DNA from: Sapria himalayana
Taxonomy: Eukaryota > Streptophyta > Magnoliopsida > Malpighiales > Rafflesiaceae
Reading direction: 5' to 3'
Assembly (NCBI GenBank): GCA_029783825.1
Contig: JAREIK010003356.1
Span: 566,035 to 630,034 of the forward strand
DNA length: 64,000 nt
The notes under the pieces were generated by a model that made no database searches, was not told where the DNA came from, and saw only the letters and a program-made list of their open reading frames with translations. Positions 45,960 to 60,418 of this stretch are shown piece after piece. Numbering within the stretch: position 1 is the stretch's first letter; each line of letters begins with the position of its first letter. The translations under genes were made by a program, and so were the position numbers.

Positions 45960-47547
45960 TAATATAATATAATATAATATAATAATAAAGTATTTCTTAT
46001 ATATATATATATAAATATATATATATTATGGTTATAAGATTTTAAAAATTCAATTTATGTTGTATTAATATAATCTGAAATAATTATAAATGCATAAATT
46101 TTGAATCTTTTAGTCATTATAAATTTGAATCTTTGAAGTATTCATTTAATAACCATGCTTAGATATTTATTTTTTAAATAATCAAAATTTTTGTGATGTT
46201 ATTAAAACATCTGTGTATTAATTTTAAAATTCAATTTATTTTCTTTTTAATTTTATAAAAAATTTGAATTTTTTTTAATTTGAAATTTTTTTTATTATTC
46301 AAAATTTTTAAATATTTTAGTCATTATTTTTTTAAAAGATTTCTATAATCATTAAAATATTTTATAAATATAGGAATAATATTAATATTTACTTGTTTAT
46401 TCGTTAATTCATATAATTTTATAAATTTTTTTATTTAAAATAATAATTGTTTATTTTAGCTTTTTATTAGGAGTAATTTTTATTTATGTTAATTTATTAA
46501 TTAAATTATTTTCAAAATATTTATATATAAATAATAAATTATATATTTTTTACAATACAAATATTTAAAAATCATAATTAAAAATTTTAGAAAATTATTT
46601 TTTATAATATTTTGATTAATTTTATCATCAAAAAAACAATAATTTGACTTATCTACTATAAATTTTTATTTGTATATATATATTTATGAAATTTTTTATT
46701 TATAATATCATATTTTTATAATTATATGAGGAGATTATGTGTTTCAAGGATAGCTCATCTATAGACCATGAAATACCTTTAATATAAAAAATTAAATAAA
46801 ATATTAAAATAAATAATTTTAAAAAATATTAAATTATTATAAATTAGCAATGGAAATTATCACTAGCCCAAATAGCATGGGAAAAATCCCCAGCTAAATG
46901 CATATATTTTGAGAAAGTAAAAATATAAGGAATAATTGCTTCGAATTTTTTATAAAATTATAAAAAAATAAATTCAGCTATTTATTTAGGAATGAATTTT
47001 GTCTTGAACTAATTAGCTATGCAAATTTCATCACGAAATATGTTGTTATATCAAGGATGTAATTGGCTAGGAAAATTTCATCACTAAATCTGTCTCTATA
47101 TTCCAGATCTAATTAACTAGAGAAATTACCTCGCTAAATCCTTTGCTATATCCCGGTTGTAATTATCTAGAAAAATATGTTACTAAATCTGTCACTATAT
47201 GAAATATGTAATTAGCTAGGAAAATTCCATCGCAAAATCAATCACTATATCAAGGATGTAATTAGCTAGAAAAATAGCGACGAATTATTTTTGGATCTAA
47301 TTTGCTATGAAAATTACGTCGGTAAATCAAATGCTAGATTTATGGCTTTTTGTTGCACAGAAAGTTACAAATAAAATAGTGAGGGAATATTTTCAAAAGT
47401 GAAATTCCATCGCTAATCCATCACTAAATTTTTTTTCAATACAAAATCAGAAATCCCTTTCTATTCTCTAGCTAATACCTCGCAATTTAGCTAGATAATG
47501 ATCCCTATATAAATTTTCCTAGCTAAATTGACATTTTTTTTGTAGTG
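45960..47547 (-). mobile_element. F-end segment, inverted homologue of copies A and C
   Basis: Read on the minus strand it starts CACTACAAAAAAAATGTC, the best preserved terminus in the window. It continues with AATTTAGCTAGGAAAATT and GTATTAGCTAGAGAATAG, then subterminal blocks to about 46840. It then carries the landmark (about 46730-46790, ATGGTCTATAGATGAGC) and AT-rich DNA matching copy C. It probably supplies the right end of element E-F. A short (ATAAT)n run lies at about 45960-45988. Confidence 0.75.
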
Positions 47548-50500
47548 TATCTAGCTATCTATCTATCTATCTATCTCTATATCTATCTATCTAACTTTAT
47601 GTCTTTCTATCTATCAATCTTCCTATTTTTTTGACTATTTATCTATCTATCGATCTGTCTATCTTTAAATCTATCATGTTGTCTTTGTATCTATGTATCT
47701 GTCAATCTATCTGATTGGCCATCTGTATATATGTGTGTCTATCTATCTATCGATTTGTTTATCAATATGTCTCTCTATCTGTATATATATGTGTGTGTCT
47801 ACCTATATGTATATCTATCTATCTATCTATCCATCTATCTATATATCTATCTATTTTGTCTATCTATTAGACTATCATTTTGTCTATCTATCTATAGAAC
47901 TATCTATATATATGACTAATCTTCTATAGAAATTTCTATCTATCTATCTATCTATTTGTCTATATATTAATCAATCAATAAGTCTATCTATCTATATATT
48001 AATTTGTATATCAATCTATCTATCAAATAGTCAATAAATCTATATATAAATATGTCAATCAATCTATTTATCAATCTATTTTTAAATCTATCAATCAATA
48101 TATCAATATATCTATCTATCTATCTCTCTCTCTCTCTATATGTATCTATCAATCTATCTAACTATCAGTATATCAATACATCTATCTAACTCTCTATCTA
48201 TCTATATAATATATATCTGTCTATTTTTTTATCGAAAAAACTATTGATATATTAATCTGTCTGTTTGTTAATCTCTCGGTCTATAAATCTATCTATCAAA
48301 ATGTTTATCAATCTATCAATCTATCTATCAATATATCTATCTATCTATCTATCTGTCCATCTATCTATTTATCAATCTATCTTTCATTCTTTCTTTATAT
48401 GTGTATATATATTTGGCTATCAATCTACCTATCAATCTTTCTAGTAGTCTTTCTAGCAATCATTCTAGCAATCTTTCTAGCTATCTTTCAATCTGTCAAA
48501 CTATCTATCTATCTATTTTTCTATTAATCTATCTATCAATTTATCAATCTATCTATTTTTCTATCTAACTATTTATCTTTCTATCTATCTATTTATCTCT
48601 CTATAAATCTATCTATTTATCTATCTATATATCTATCTGTCTGTTTATCTATCTGTCTATCTATCTATTTATCTATCTATCTATTTATTTATCTATTTAT
48701 TTATCAGACTATCTATCTATCTAACTAACTAACTATTTGTATTGCTTTCAATCTATCTATCTATCTATTTTATTTATCTATCTTTTTATCTATCTATATA
48801 TCTATCTATGTATCTATTTTTCTATCTATCTTTCAATCTAAATGTATATCTATCTGTATATTAATTTGCCTATATATTTCTCTATCTATCTATTTATCTA
48901 TATAGCTATCTATCTATCTATCTATCTATTTATCTATCTATATATCTATCTATCTATATATCTGTATATTTATCTATCTTTCTATCTATATTTCTATCTA
49001 TCTGTCTATCTTTTGATCTATATATCTGTCAATTTATCTGTCTATCAATTTGTCTCTCTATCTATCTTCTATCTGTATATATATATATGTATTTTTCTTT
49101 CTATCTATATATCTGACTATATATATATATATATATATGTCTATCTTTTTGTCTATCTATCTGGCAAATAATATATCAATCTATTTATCTATATATCATT
49201 CTACCTTTTTTTCTATCTATCATTTATCTATCTATCTAAAAATCTAAAATTGATCTACCTATCAATCTGGATATCAATCAATCTATCTATCTATTTATTA
49301 ATCAATCTATCAATGTATCTATCAATTTTTATATAAATTTCGCTATCAATCAATCAATCTATTTATCATTCGCTCTATTAATCTATCTAATATTCTATCT
49401 ATTTATCTATCAAATTTTTTATCTGTATATCTATCTATATATCTAGTTATCTATATATCTATGTATCTATCTAACTATTTATATATCTGTTTAACTATTT
49501 ATATATCTATTTATTTATCTATCTGTCTATTTGTCTATCTATCTATCTATCTATCTGTTTATATATCTATCTGATTGAATATCTATTTATCAATATATCT
49601 ATAGATCTATCTGTCTAGCTATATATATATATATATATATCTATATCTATCTATATTTCTATCGTTTTGTCTATATATCTATCAATCTATTTATAGGTAT
49701 ATCTTTATATTTATATATCTATCTATCTCTCTGTCTATCTATCTGTCAAGCTATCTTTCTAAAATACTATCCATTAATATATCTATCTATATGTCTATAT
49801 ATATGTCCATCAATCTTTCTATCTATCTCTCAATCTATCTATCAATCTTCTATCAATATGTCTATCTATCTATCTATCTATATATCTTTCTTTCTATATG
49901 TCTATCTATTAATCTATCTATCTTATTATCTATCTATTTTTATTTCTATCTATTTATCTATCTATCTGTTTATCTAACTATCTATCTATCTATCACTCTT
50001 TATATCTGTCTATCTATCTATTTATCTATCTATCTATCTGTCTATAAATCTATCTATCTATCAATTTATGAATAGTTTTATCTTTCTATCTATCAATCTT
50101 TCTTTCAATCTGTATATCAATTAGTCAATTAATCTATTTTTATATCTATCAATCAATTAATCAATCTGTATATATATATCTATCTATATCTATCTATCTA
50201 TTTAGTCGTCTTTATTTCTGTCTATCTATATGTGTGTCTATCTATCTATTTGTATGTCTATATATCTATATATTTATTTGTCTGTCTGTGTGTATGGATG
50301 TCTGTCTATCTGTCTTTATATTTTTATATCTATTAGGCTATCTTTTTGTCTATATATACATATATATGTATTTATCTATCTTTTTATCTATCTATCTATC
50401 TATCTTTATATCTAGTTATCTTTCAATATGCCTATCTATCTTTCTAGCAAACTTTCTATATTTTTGACTATCTATCTATATAAAAAAGTCTATCTATGAG

Positions 50501-52088
50501 TCTATATATTTTTCTATCTATTTGACTATCTATTTTTCTATCTATTTGTATATCTATCTATCTAATTGTATATCTATCTATCTATAATCTATTTATCTAT
50601 CTATCTGTCTATCTATATATCTATCTTTCAACTATCTATCTTTCTATCTATCTGTCTATCTATCTTTATATCTATATGTCTATCTATCTATCTATTATCA
50701 ATCTATATATCTAAACATCTATTTGTCTATCTATCTATTTGCCTATATATCTATCTACCTATCTATCTATCTATCAGACTATGTACTTATCTATCGAATT
50801 TACTTTCTATATATCTATCTATTTATTTATTTGACTTTCTTTCTATCAGTCTTTCTATCTTTCTATTTGCTTATCTATCTATCTATCTAATTATCTGTCT
50901 ATCAATCTATCTATCTAATTATTTGGCTATCTATCTGTCTATCAATCAATCAATTAATCTATCTATCTATATCCCGATATATCTGTCTATCTATCTATGT
51001 ATCTATTTTCTATCTATCTATTTATCTATCTATATATATTTATTTATTTAGTTGTATATCTATTTTTATATCTATCTACCTATCTCACTATCCATATTTT
51101 GCCTATTTATGTATCTTTATGTCTATATGTCTATCTATCAATATGTTTATCTATCTACCAATCTATATTTCTAAATGATTTGTCTCTCAATCTAGATTGA
51201 TAGATTAAAATCTATCAATCAATCTATTTATCCAACAATCTATTATCTATCTATAAATCTATCTATCAATCTATCTATAATATTGTCTATAAATCTATCT
51301 ATTTATGTATATATATTCTATCAATCTTTCTATCTATCTCTCTGTCTATATATATGTATGTATGTATGTATGTCTATCTATGTGTCGAACTATTTGTTTA
51401 TCTATCTCTTTCTCAATCTACAATCAATATCTATATCAATCTATCTATTAATATTTCTATAAATCTATATATCATACTATCTATAAATCTAACTATCTTT
51501 CTATCTATCAATCTCTCTACTTGTCTCTCTATTTATATATCTTTCTATCTATCTGTCTATCTATTTGTATAATTATCTATTTATTTATTATCTAACTATC
51601 TATCAATTTGACTATCTATATGTCTTTGTATCTATTTATCTTTCTATCTATCTTTCTTTCTTTCTGACTATCTATTTGTTTATCTATCTAGTTAATTTTC
51701 TATATATCTATCTAGCAATCAATCAATCTATCTATCTATCTATCTGACTATTTATTTGTCTATCTATCTTTCTATCAATATATCTATTTATCTATCTATA
51801 AATATCTTTATCAATTTATCTATAAAACTAAATATCATTCTTTCTATCAATCTATCTATCATTCTATCTATTAATTTGTTTATTACATCTATCTATCAAT
51901 CTATTTATAAGAAATACATATCATTCTATCTTTCCAACACTCATTAATTCTATCTATCAATTTGTTAATCAATCTGTAAATGAATCTAACCACATATCTA
52001 TCTATGTATCTTTAATCGATCAATCTATCAAAATACGTATCAATTTGTCTATCAATCTTTCTTTCAATTAATTTATCAATTAGTATAT

Positions 52089-52128
<40 letters not shown>

Positions 52129-52670
52129 ATATCTATAGATCTTTCTAATAATATATCTATCTATCTATATGTATATGTATATAAATCTATATATCGATCG
52201 ATCGATCTATTTATTTATCTATTTTCTTTTCTATCTATATGTCTATAATTTTATCTATATATATATTAATTTGTATTTGTATTTGTATTTTTTAAGCAAT
52301 ATGTCTATCAATCATTCTTTCAATTTGTCAATCAATCAATCAATCTATCAATCTATTTGTCTGTCATTCTATCTATCTATGTATGTTTCTATCTATCTAT
52401 CTATCTATAAGTCTGTCTATCGAACAGTTTATCTATGAGTCTATCTATCTGTCTATATATTTGTCTATCTATATGTCTATCTATTTTTCTATCTATATAT
52501 CTATCTATCTATACATCTATCTATATGTTTATATTTCTGTGTATCTCTCTATCTATATATTTTTATATCTATCTATTTGTCTATCTATCTATCTATCTAT
52601 TTATCTATCTATTTATCTATATACCTATCTATATATCTAGTAATCTATCAATCAATCTTGTGAACTTTTG

Positions 52671-52704
<34 letters not shown>

Positions 52705-52798
52705 CTATCTATTAGTTTAACTATTTGTGTATCTGTCTATCTTTCTATATATCTATCTATTTATCTATCTATCTGTCTATTTATCTGCCTATCTTTTT

Positions 52799-52834
<36 letters not shown>

Positions 52835-54116
52835 ATCTATCTATTTATCTATCTACTTATCTATCTAACTAACTGTCTATCATTCTATATATCAATATAT
52901 CTATCTATCTATCGATCTATATGTCTATTAATTAATCTATCTATCTATTTATTTGTCTAATTATCTATTTATCTATATGAAAATCTATCTATCTATCTAT
53001 CTATTTTTTTCTATATATTTTTGTATCTATCTATCAATCTATGAATCAATCTATTAATTAATCTATCTAACTATATATCTATCTGCCTGCTTGACTAACA
53101 ATCTATCTATCTATTTATTTGTCTATTTATTTGTCTATCTATTGGTCTATATATCTATCTATCTATCTGTATATCTAACAGTATATCTATGTATCATCAA
53201 TATGTATATTTATCTATCTGTCTGTTTGTCTGTCTGTCTATCTATTTATATGTCTATCTAATTGTCTATCTATGTATGTATCTAACTAACTAACTATCTA
53301 TCTGTCTATATTTCTATCTATTCATTTGATTATCTATCTTTCTATTTATCTATCTATCTATTTGTATGTATATATATATATATATATCTGTTTGTCTATC
53401 TTTTTATATATCTATATATAGATCCATCTAACAATATGTCTATCTATCTATATATCTATCTTAATAACTAATTTATCTATTTATCTATCTATCTATGCAT
53501 CTAAATATTGATCTATCTATTTGTATATCTTTGTATCTATCTATTTGTCTATCTCACTATCTTTCAATCTGTCTATTTGTATCTATATATATCTATCTCT
53601 CATTCTATATATCTATCTTTCTATCAATCTATATATCAATCTGTTTATCAATCTCTATTTTTATCTATCTGCATATCTGTCTATCTATCTATTTGTTTAT
53701 CTATCTCACTATCTAACTATCTATATATCTATCTATCAATTTGTTAATCTATTTATCTAATAATCTATCTATGTATCTATATATCTATCAATCTGTCTAT
53801 CTGTCTATCTATTTGTATTTCTATCTTTCTATTTCTCTATTTATCTATATAATAATCTATCGATCAATCAATCAATCTATCTACCTATTTGTCTATCTAT
53901 GTAATGATCAATATCTATATCTATCTATCTTTTTATCAATTAGTCTATTAATTTATCTATCAATCTGGCTTTCTATTTATCAATCTATTTATCTATCTTT
54001 TATTTATCTATTTATTTGTCCTTCTATCTTTCAATCTATTTGCCTATTTGTCTATCCATTTATCTGTCTATTATATTATTTATATATTTTTGTATCTATA
54101 TATCTATCTATCTATC

Positions 54117-54330
54117 TGCCTATCTATCTATATATCCTTCTTTATTTCTCTTGTATCTACCTATCTATTTATCTATCTATATATCTATTAATTTATATAT
54201 CTATATCTGTATCTATCTATTTTTCTATCATTCTATCTTTCTTTCTGCCTATCTATCTATCTATATATCTTTCTTTATTTCTCTTGTATCTATCTGTCTA
54301 TTTATCTATCTATATATCTATTAATTTTAA
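54117..54330. repeat. 129-bp segmental duplication inside array 5
   Basis: TGCCTATCTATCTATATATC starts at 54117 and 54246. Both copies carry TTCTTTATTTCTCTTGTATC and TATATCTATTAATTT in the same places. Confidence 0.88.
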
Positions 54331-55897
54331 TATCTATATCTATCAATTTTTTATCATTCTATCTATCTATCATTCTATCTTTCAATCTATCTATTAGACT
54401 ATCTAATAATTTATAAATCTATCTATCTATCAATTTGTATATCAAACTATTTATTAATTAATCTATATATATGTCTATCTATCTATCTTTCTATCTTTCT
54501 ATCTATCTGTCTATCTATCTATCTATCTATCCATATGTCTATCTATCTATCTTTCACTCTATCAAAATATGTATCAAATTGTATTTCTATCGTTTTATCT
54601 ATCAGTCTATATGTTTATCTGCCTATCTATCTATGTGTCTATTTTATTCTGTATATTTTGTTTACCTATATATTTGTCTATCTATCTATTTGTATGTCTA
54701 TCTGTATATCTATCAATCAATCAATCAATATCTTTGTCTATCTTTCTGTCTATATAACTATCTTTCTATCTAACTACCTATCTATATATTTATCTATCTA
54801 TCTATCTATCAAACTAACTTTTTATCTATTTTTGTATCTATTTGTCTATCAATAAGCTACCTTTATGTTTATTTAATTGTTTATCTATCAAGATGCATTT
54901 CTATTTGTCTATCTATCTATCTATCATAATGTTTATATTTCTATCTATTCGTCTATATGTTTATTTATCATTTAGTATATTTTTCTGTATATCTATTTTT
55001 TTAACATTATATCTATCTATCTTTCTTTCTATCAAATTATCAATCAATCTATCTATTTATCTTTCTATACATCTATCTATCATTAGTTATATTTAACTAT
55101 CTACCTATCTTTATGTCTATATATCTATCTAACTTTCTATATATCTCTAAGTCTTTATATCTACCAATCTACCTGTCTATCTATATTTTAATATCTTTGT
55201 CTATTTATCTATCTATTTATGTGTCTATCTATCTATCTACTATTTGTCTATCTATCTGTATATCTATATTTTTATCTTTTTTTCTATCTATCAATATATC
55301 TTTCTATCTATCTTTCTGTCTATCTATATTTCTATCTTGGTGTCTATTTATCTGACTATCTATCTGTATATCTATCTATCTATATATCTATGTGTCTATT
55401 TATATGTATATCTATACGTCTATCTATCTATTAGTCTATATGTCTATCTATCTATGTTTCTTTCTATATATCTTTTTGTCTATGTATGTGTCTATCAATC
55501 AATCTATCTATGTATCTATCTATTTGTATATCTACATATCTACCTATCTGTATATCTATATATTTATCTATTTCTTTATTTATCTTTCTATCAATTGGTA
55601 TATATATATATATATATATTTGTCTATATATCTTACAATCAATCTATTAATTTATCTATGTATCTATATGGGTATCTATCTTTCTATATATTTGACTATC
55701 TATCTACCTATCTATCTATCTGTCTATATATCTATCTACCTATCTTTCTTTCTTTTTGTGTATCTGACTACCTATCTATCTCTCAATCTATATGTCTATC
55801 TATCTATCTATCTATCTTCCATTCTAATAATCTAGATATCTTTATGTATATCTATATATGTATTTATTTATCTATCTATATGTCTATCTATTAATAT

Positions 55898-56000
55898 GTT
55901 TATAAATCTGTCTCTATCTGTCTATCTCTCTGTCCATCTCTCTGTCCATCTCTCTGTCTATCTATCTGTTTATAAATCTGTCTCTATCTGTCTATCTTTC
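55898..56000. repeat. 70-bp segmental duplication inside array 5
   Basis: TATAAATCTGTCTCTATCTG starts at 55901 and 55971. Between them lie three CTCTCTGTCCAT-type steps. Confidence 0.85.
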
Positions 56001-56832
56001 TATCAATCTATCTATATGTGTATCATTATGTCTAAATATCTATCTAATAATTTGTCGATCTATTTCTTTATCTACCTTTCTATCTATCTGTATAACTATC
56101 TATTTATATATCTATCTATTTTTCAAACTATCTATCATTCTATCAATCTATCTATCAATCATTCTTTCAATCAGTCTTTCAATCTGCTTTCAATCAAATT
56201 AATAAATCTGTCTATCTAAATATATATATCTATTTGTCTATTAATCTAACTAACAATCTATCTATTTAACTAACAATATTTTTCTCTGTCTATTCATTTT
56301 GTGTATCTAGCTATTTGTCTATCTATTTGACTATTTGTCTTTTTGTTTGTATATCTTTTTTTCTATATATCTGTCTATAATCAGCACATTAAAATGTCTA
56401 TTTATCTATATATCTATCTATTTGTCTATCCGTCTGTCTGTCTATGTATTTGTTTATCTCACTATGTAACTATCTATCTATTTATCTATCTATCTAACAT
56501 TCTATATTTCTATTTATCTATTTATCTATTTATCTATTTGTCTATGTATATTTCTATTTATCTGTGTATCACATTGTCTATTAATCTGAATATCACCATG
56601 AGTATAATCTTGTCAATCAATCTGTCTATTATTATGTCTTTCTATCTATTTATAAATCTATATATTTATTTGTCTATCTCTATTTATTTTTATATTTTTG
56701 TAAGTGTATATCTATGTGTCTATCTATTTATCTACTATCTTTCTATCTATTTATCTGTCTATTTATCTATCTACCAAACAATATGCATATCTATCTTTCT
56801 ATTTATTTAGCAATCTAATATTATATCAATCT

Positions 56833-56881
<49 letters not shown>

Positions 56882-59028
56882 TATTAATCTATATTTCTAT
56901 CTATCTATCTATCTATCTATCTTTAAGTCTATCTATCTATCGATCTATATGTTTAATAATTTGACTATGTAATGATCAATCTATTTATCTATCTATCAAT
57001 CTATCTATATATATATTTATCAATCTTTAAATATATCTATTTATCTATCTGTCTATCTATTTGTCTAACTATCTATCTAACTTTCTATCTATCTATCCAT
57101 CAATCTATAATTTTAATAATTTGTTGATCTATGCCTCATTCTTTCTATCTATCTATATGTGTATCAATCTATCTTTCTACCAGTTTATAAATTTGTCTAT
57201 CAATCTATTTATGAACCTGTATATCTATCTGTCTATTTTTTTATCTATCATTTTGTTAATCTATATGTCTATCTATCTGTCTATATATATTCCAATTTAT
57301 TTATATATTTCTATATCTATCAATCTATCAATCTAGCTCTCTTTCTTTTAAATTTATTTATTTATTTATCTATCTGTCTATCTGTCTATTTATCTATTTG
57401 TCAACCTATCTTTATTTCTATCTAAATGTGTGTCTTTATCTATGTATTTGGTTCTCTATCTGTCTATCTATTTATTTTTTTACCTATCTATCTTTCTAGA
57501 TATAAATATATATATCTATCTATTTGTCTATTTATCTATCAATATATTTGTCTATCTATCTATCTATCTAATTGTATGTCTATCTAATAATCTAGCTATC
57601 TATCTATATATCTATGTGTCTACCTATCTTTTTATCAATCTATCTATCTGACTATTTATTTGTCTTTCTATCTGTCTATCTATTTGTATATTTATTTGTT
57701 TATCAATCTATCTATTAATCAGTGTATCAATCTATATGTCAATCTATCTATCTATCTTTCTATTAATCTTTCTATCAATCTTTCTATCTATCTATCTATC
57801 TATCAAATTTTCTATCAATCCTTCTATCATTTTGTTTATCATTCTAACTATCAATATGTCTATCAATCTGTCTATCAATCTGTCTATCACTCTCAATATC
57901 ATTCTATCTAATAATCTGCCTATCTATCATTCTATTAATCTGATTATCATTCTATCTATAAATTTGTATATCTATCTCTCAATATATCTGTCTATTTATC
58001 TATTTATCTATCTAACTAACTAACTAGCTATCTATATAGCTATCTATCTATCTATCTATTTGTCTATTTAACAATCAATCAAACTATCTATCTATTTATA
58101 TGTCTATCTATCCATCTATCTTTCTTTATTTCAATCTCTCTTTCGTCTATGTATTAATCTCTCTAAAAATCTATCTATAAATGTGTCTATAAATCTATAT
58201 ATCAATATGTCTATCAATCTGTGTTTCATTCTTCATATCTTTCTATCTATCTGGCTATCTATCTAGCTATCTATTTATTTTTCTATCTATTTATCTTTCT
58301 ATCTATCTATATGTCTATCTTTTTGTCTATCTATCTATCTATCTAATAATCTTTCAACCTATCTTTTGAATAATCTAACTATCTATCTCTCTATCTTTCT
58401 ATCTTTTTATCTATCTATTAATATATCTATCTATCTATCTACTAATTTCTTTATCATGCTATATATCAATCTTTTTTTTATATCTATCAATCTTTCTATC
58501 AACCTATCGATAAATCTTCTATTGATATATCTATCAATTTGTGTATCTATCTGACTATATCTATGTCTATAAATATATATATATATCTATATATCTATAT
58601 ATATTTGCTTTTCTATCTATTTGTCTATCTATCTATATATCTATCTATATGTTTATTTGTCTATCTTTTAGTCTATCAATCTGTCTATCCATCTCTCTAT
58701 CTATCTATCTATCTATGTGTCTATCTATATGTCTATCTATCTGTCTATCTATCTGTCTATCTATCTGTCTATCTATTTATTTACTATATCACTATCTATC
58801 TATCAATCTTTCTTTCTATCTATGTGTCTATCTATCTATCTATCTTTCTATCTATATGTCTATATATATGTTTATCTATCTCTCTATCTATTCATGTATC
58901 TATCTATTTACATATCTATCTATCTGACTATCTTTCTATCTATCTATATATTTATCTATCTATTTATCAATTCATATTTGCATTTTTCTATTTATCTATC
59001 TTTTTATATGTCTATAATTTGATGTGTG

Positions 59029-59089
<61 letters not shown>

Positions 59090-59286
59090 CTATATATCTA
59101 TCAGTCTAACTATCTATCTATATATTTGTTTATCTATCTACTTAACTATCTATTTATCTATCTATCTTTCATTCTTACTATATATCTGTATATATATATA
59201 TATCTATTTATATATCTATATATCTGCCATTTGATATGTCTATCAATATGTCTATCTATCTATTTATATATCTATCTAACTATATG

Positions 59287-59351
<65 letters not shown>

Positions 59352-59863
59352 CTATATATATCTATATATTTGTCTATCTATTTATCAATCAATCTATCTA
59401 TCTGTATATATCTATCTATTAATGTATATGTGTGTGTGTGTGTGTGTATATATATATTATTTATTTTTTTATTTCTACCTATCTATCAATGTAACTATCT
59501 TTTGATATACTATCTATCTATCTATGTTTCTATCTATCTATCTTTCTATCTATCTTTCTTTCTATTTTTTCTTTCTTTCTTGCTATCTATCTGTATATCT
59601 ATATATCTATATATCTAAATATATAACTATCTACCTAATGATCTATCTGTATATCTATCTATCTAAATATATAACTATTTACCTAATGATTTATCTATCA
59701 ATATGTCTATCTATCTGTTTATATATCTATCTAACTATATATCTATATTTCTATATATCTATTTGTCTATCCATCTGTTTATATATTTGTCAATCTATCT
59801 ATATAATTTCTTATCTAAATGTCGATCTATATCTCAATTTATTAGTCTATCTATTTATGTATT

Positions 59864-60418
59864 CACTACTAAATTTCACCAAATTACCGATCAAATATTT
59901 GGTCGGTAATTCAGTGTTTTTTGTTTGGTAACCAAAATACTAACCATTTACCGACCAAATATTTTGTCACAATTTTGTTCGTCGATAATTTTTTTATCGA
60001 CAAAAAATTAATCGTCAGTAAATTATCGACCATTTAGTGACCCTCTACCGACAAATAATTACCGACTATTTCTGACAATTTTCTGACCAAAATAATTAGG
60101 TCAGAATATGGTCTCCAAATGGTCGATAATTAACGACCATTTATCAATCATTCAACGACAAATAATTACCGACTAAATTCCAACCATTTTCCGACCAAAA
60201 GGACTTGGTCAGTAAATGGTCTCCAAAAGGTCGGTAATTATTGAAAAAATTGCGTCCAAAAACTGACCAAAATCTTTTAAAATTATTGGTCGGTAATTGA
60301 CCTCCAAAAGGATTTCCAACAATTTGGTGACCTTTTACCGACCATTGATATTAAAAAATTTTGGTCGGTTTGGTTGCAATACGGTCGGTAATTACCGACC
60401 GAAACTTTTTGTTTGTAG
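59864..60418. repeat. Terminus and GGTCGGTAA subterminal repeats of element G
   Basis: At least ten copies of ACCGACCA/TGGTCGGTAA in both orientations, often joined as palindromes; the first is ACCGATCAAATATTTGGTCGGT (about 59886-59907; about 22 bp with one mismatch). The motif differs from the TAGCGACGG motif of copies A to F, so G belongs to a different CACTA subfamily. Confidence 0.85.

Larger units (their letters stand above)
37909..47547. mobile_element. Probable 9.6-kb CACTA element (ends E and F)
   Basis: The left end is TACTACAAAAAATCCC (first C changed to T) at the edge of array 4. The right end reads TTTTTTTTGTAGTG, the inverse of CACTACAAAAAAAA, at the edge of array 5. Both flanking arrays have the same TCTA polarity, as expected for insertion into one array. 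The 3 bases outside the ends are TAA and TAT, an imperfect match to a 3-bp target duplication. Both ends have TAGCGA/GCTAGGGA subterminal motifs in inverted orientation. The interior is a mosaic of older repeats with no transposase that I can find, so the element would be non-autonomous. Confidence 0.6.
47548..59863. repeat. (TCTA)n tetranucleotide array 5, 12.3 kb
   Basis: This is the longest array in the window, bounded by CACTA termini on both sides (TGTAGTG on the left, CACTACTAAATTT on the right). It includes (TA)n runs (for example 52097-52125, 52804-52831, 56838-56875, 59034-59088, 59294-59337) and GT runs (52683-52704, about 59431-59446). Polarity is the same as in arrays 1 and 4. None of the Tyr/Leu/Ser/Ile frames is credible as a gene. 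Confidence 0.97.
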
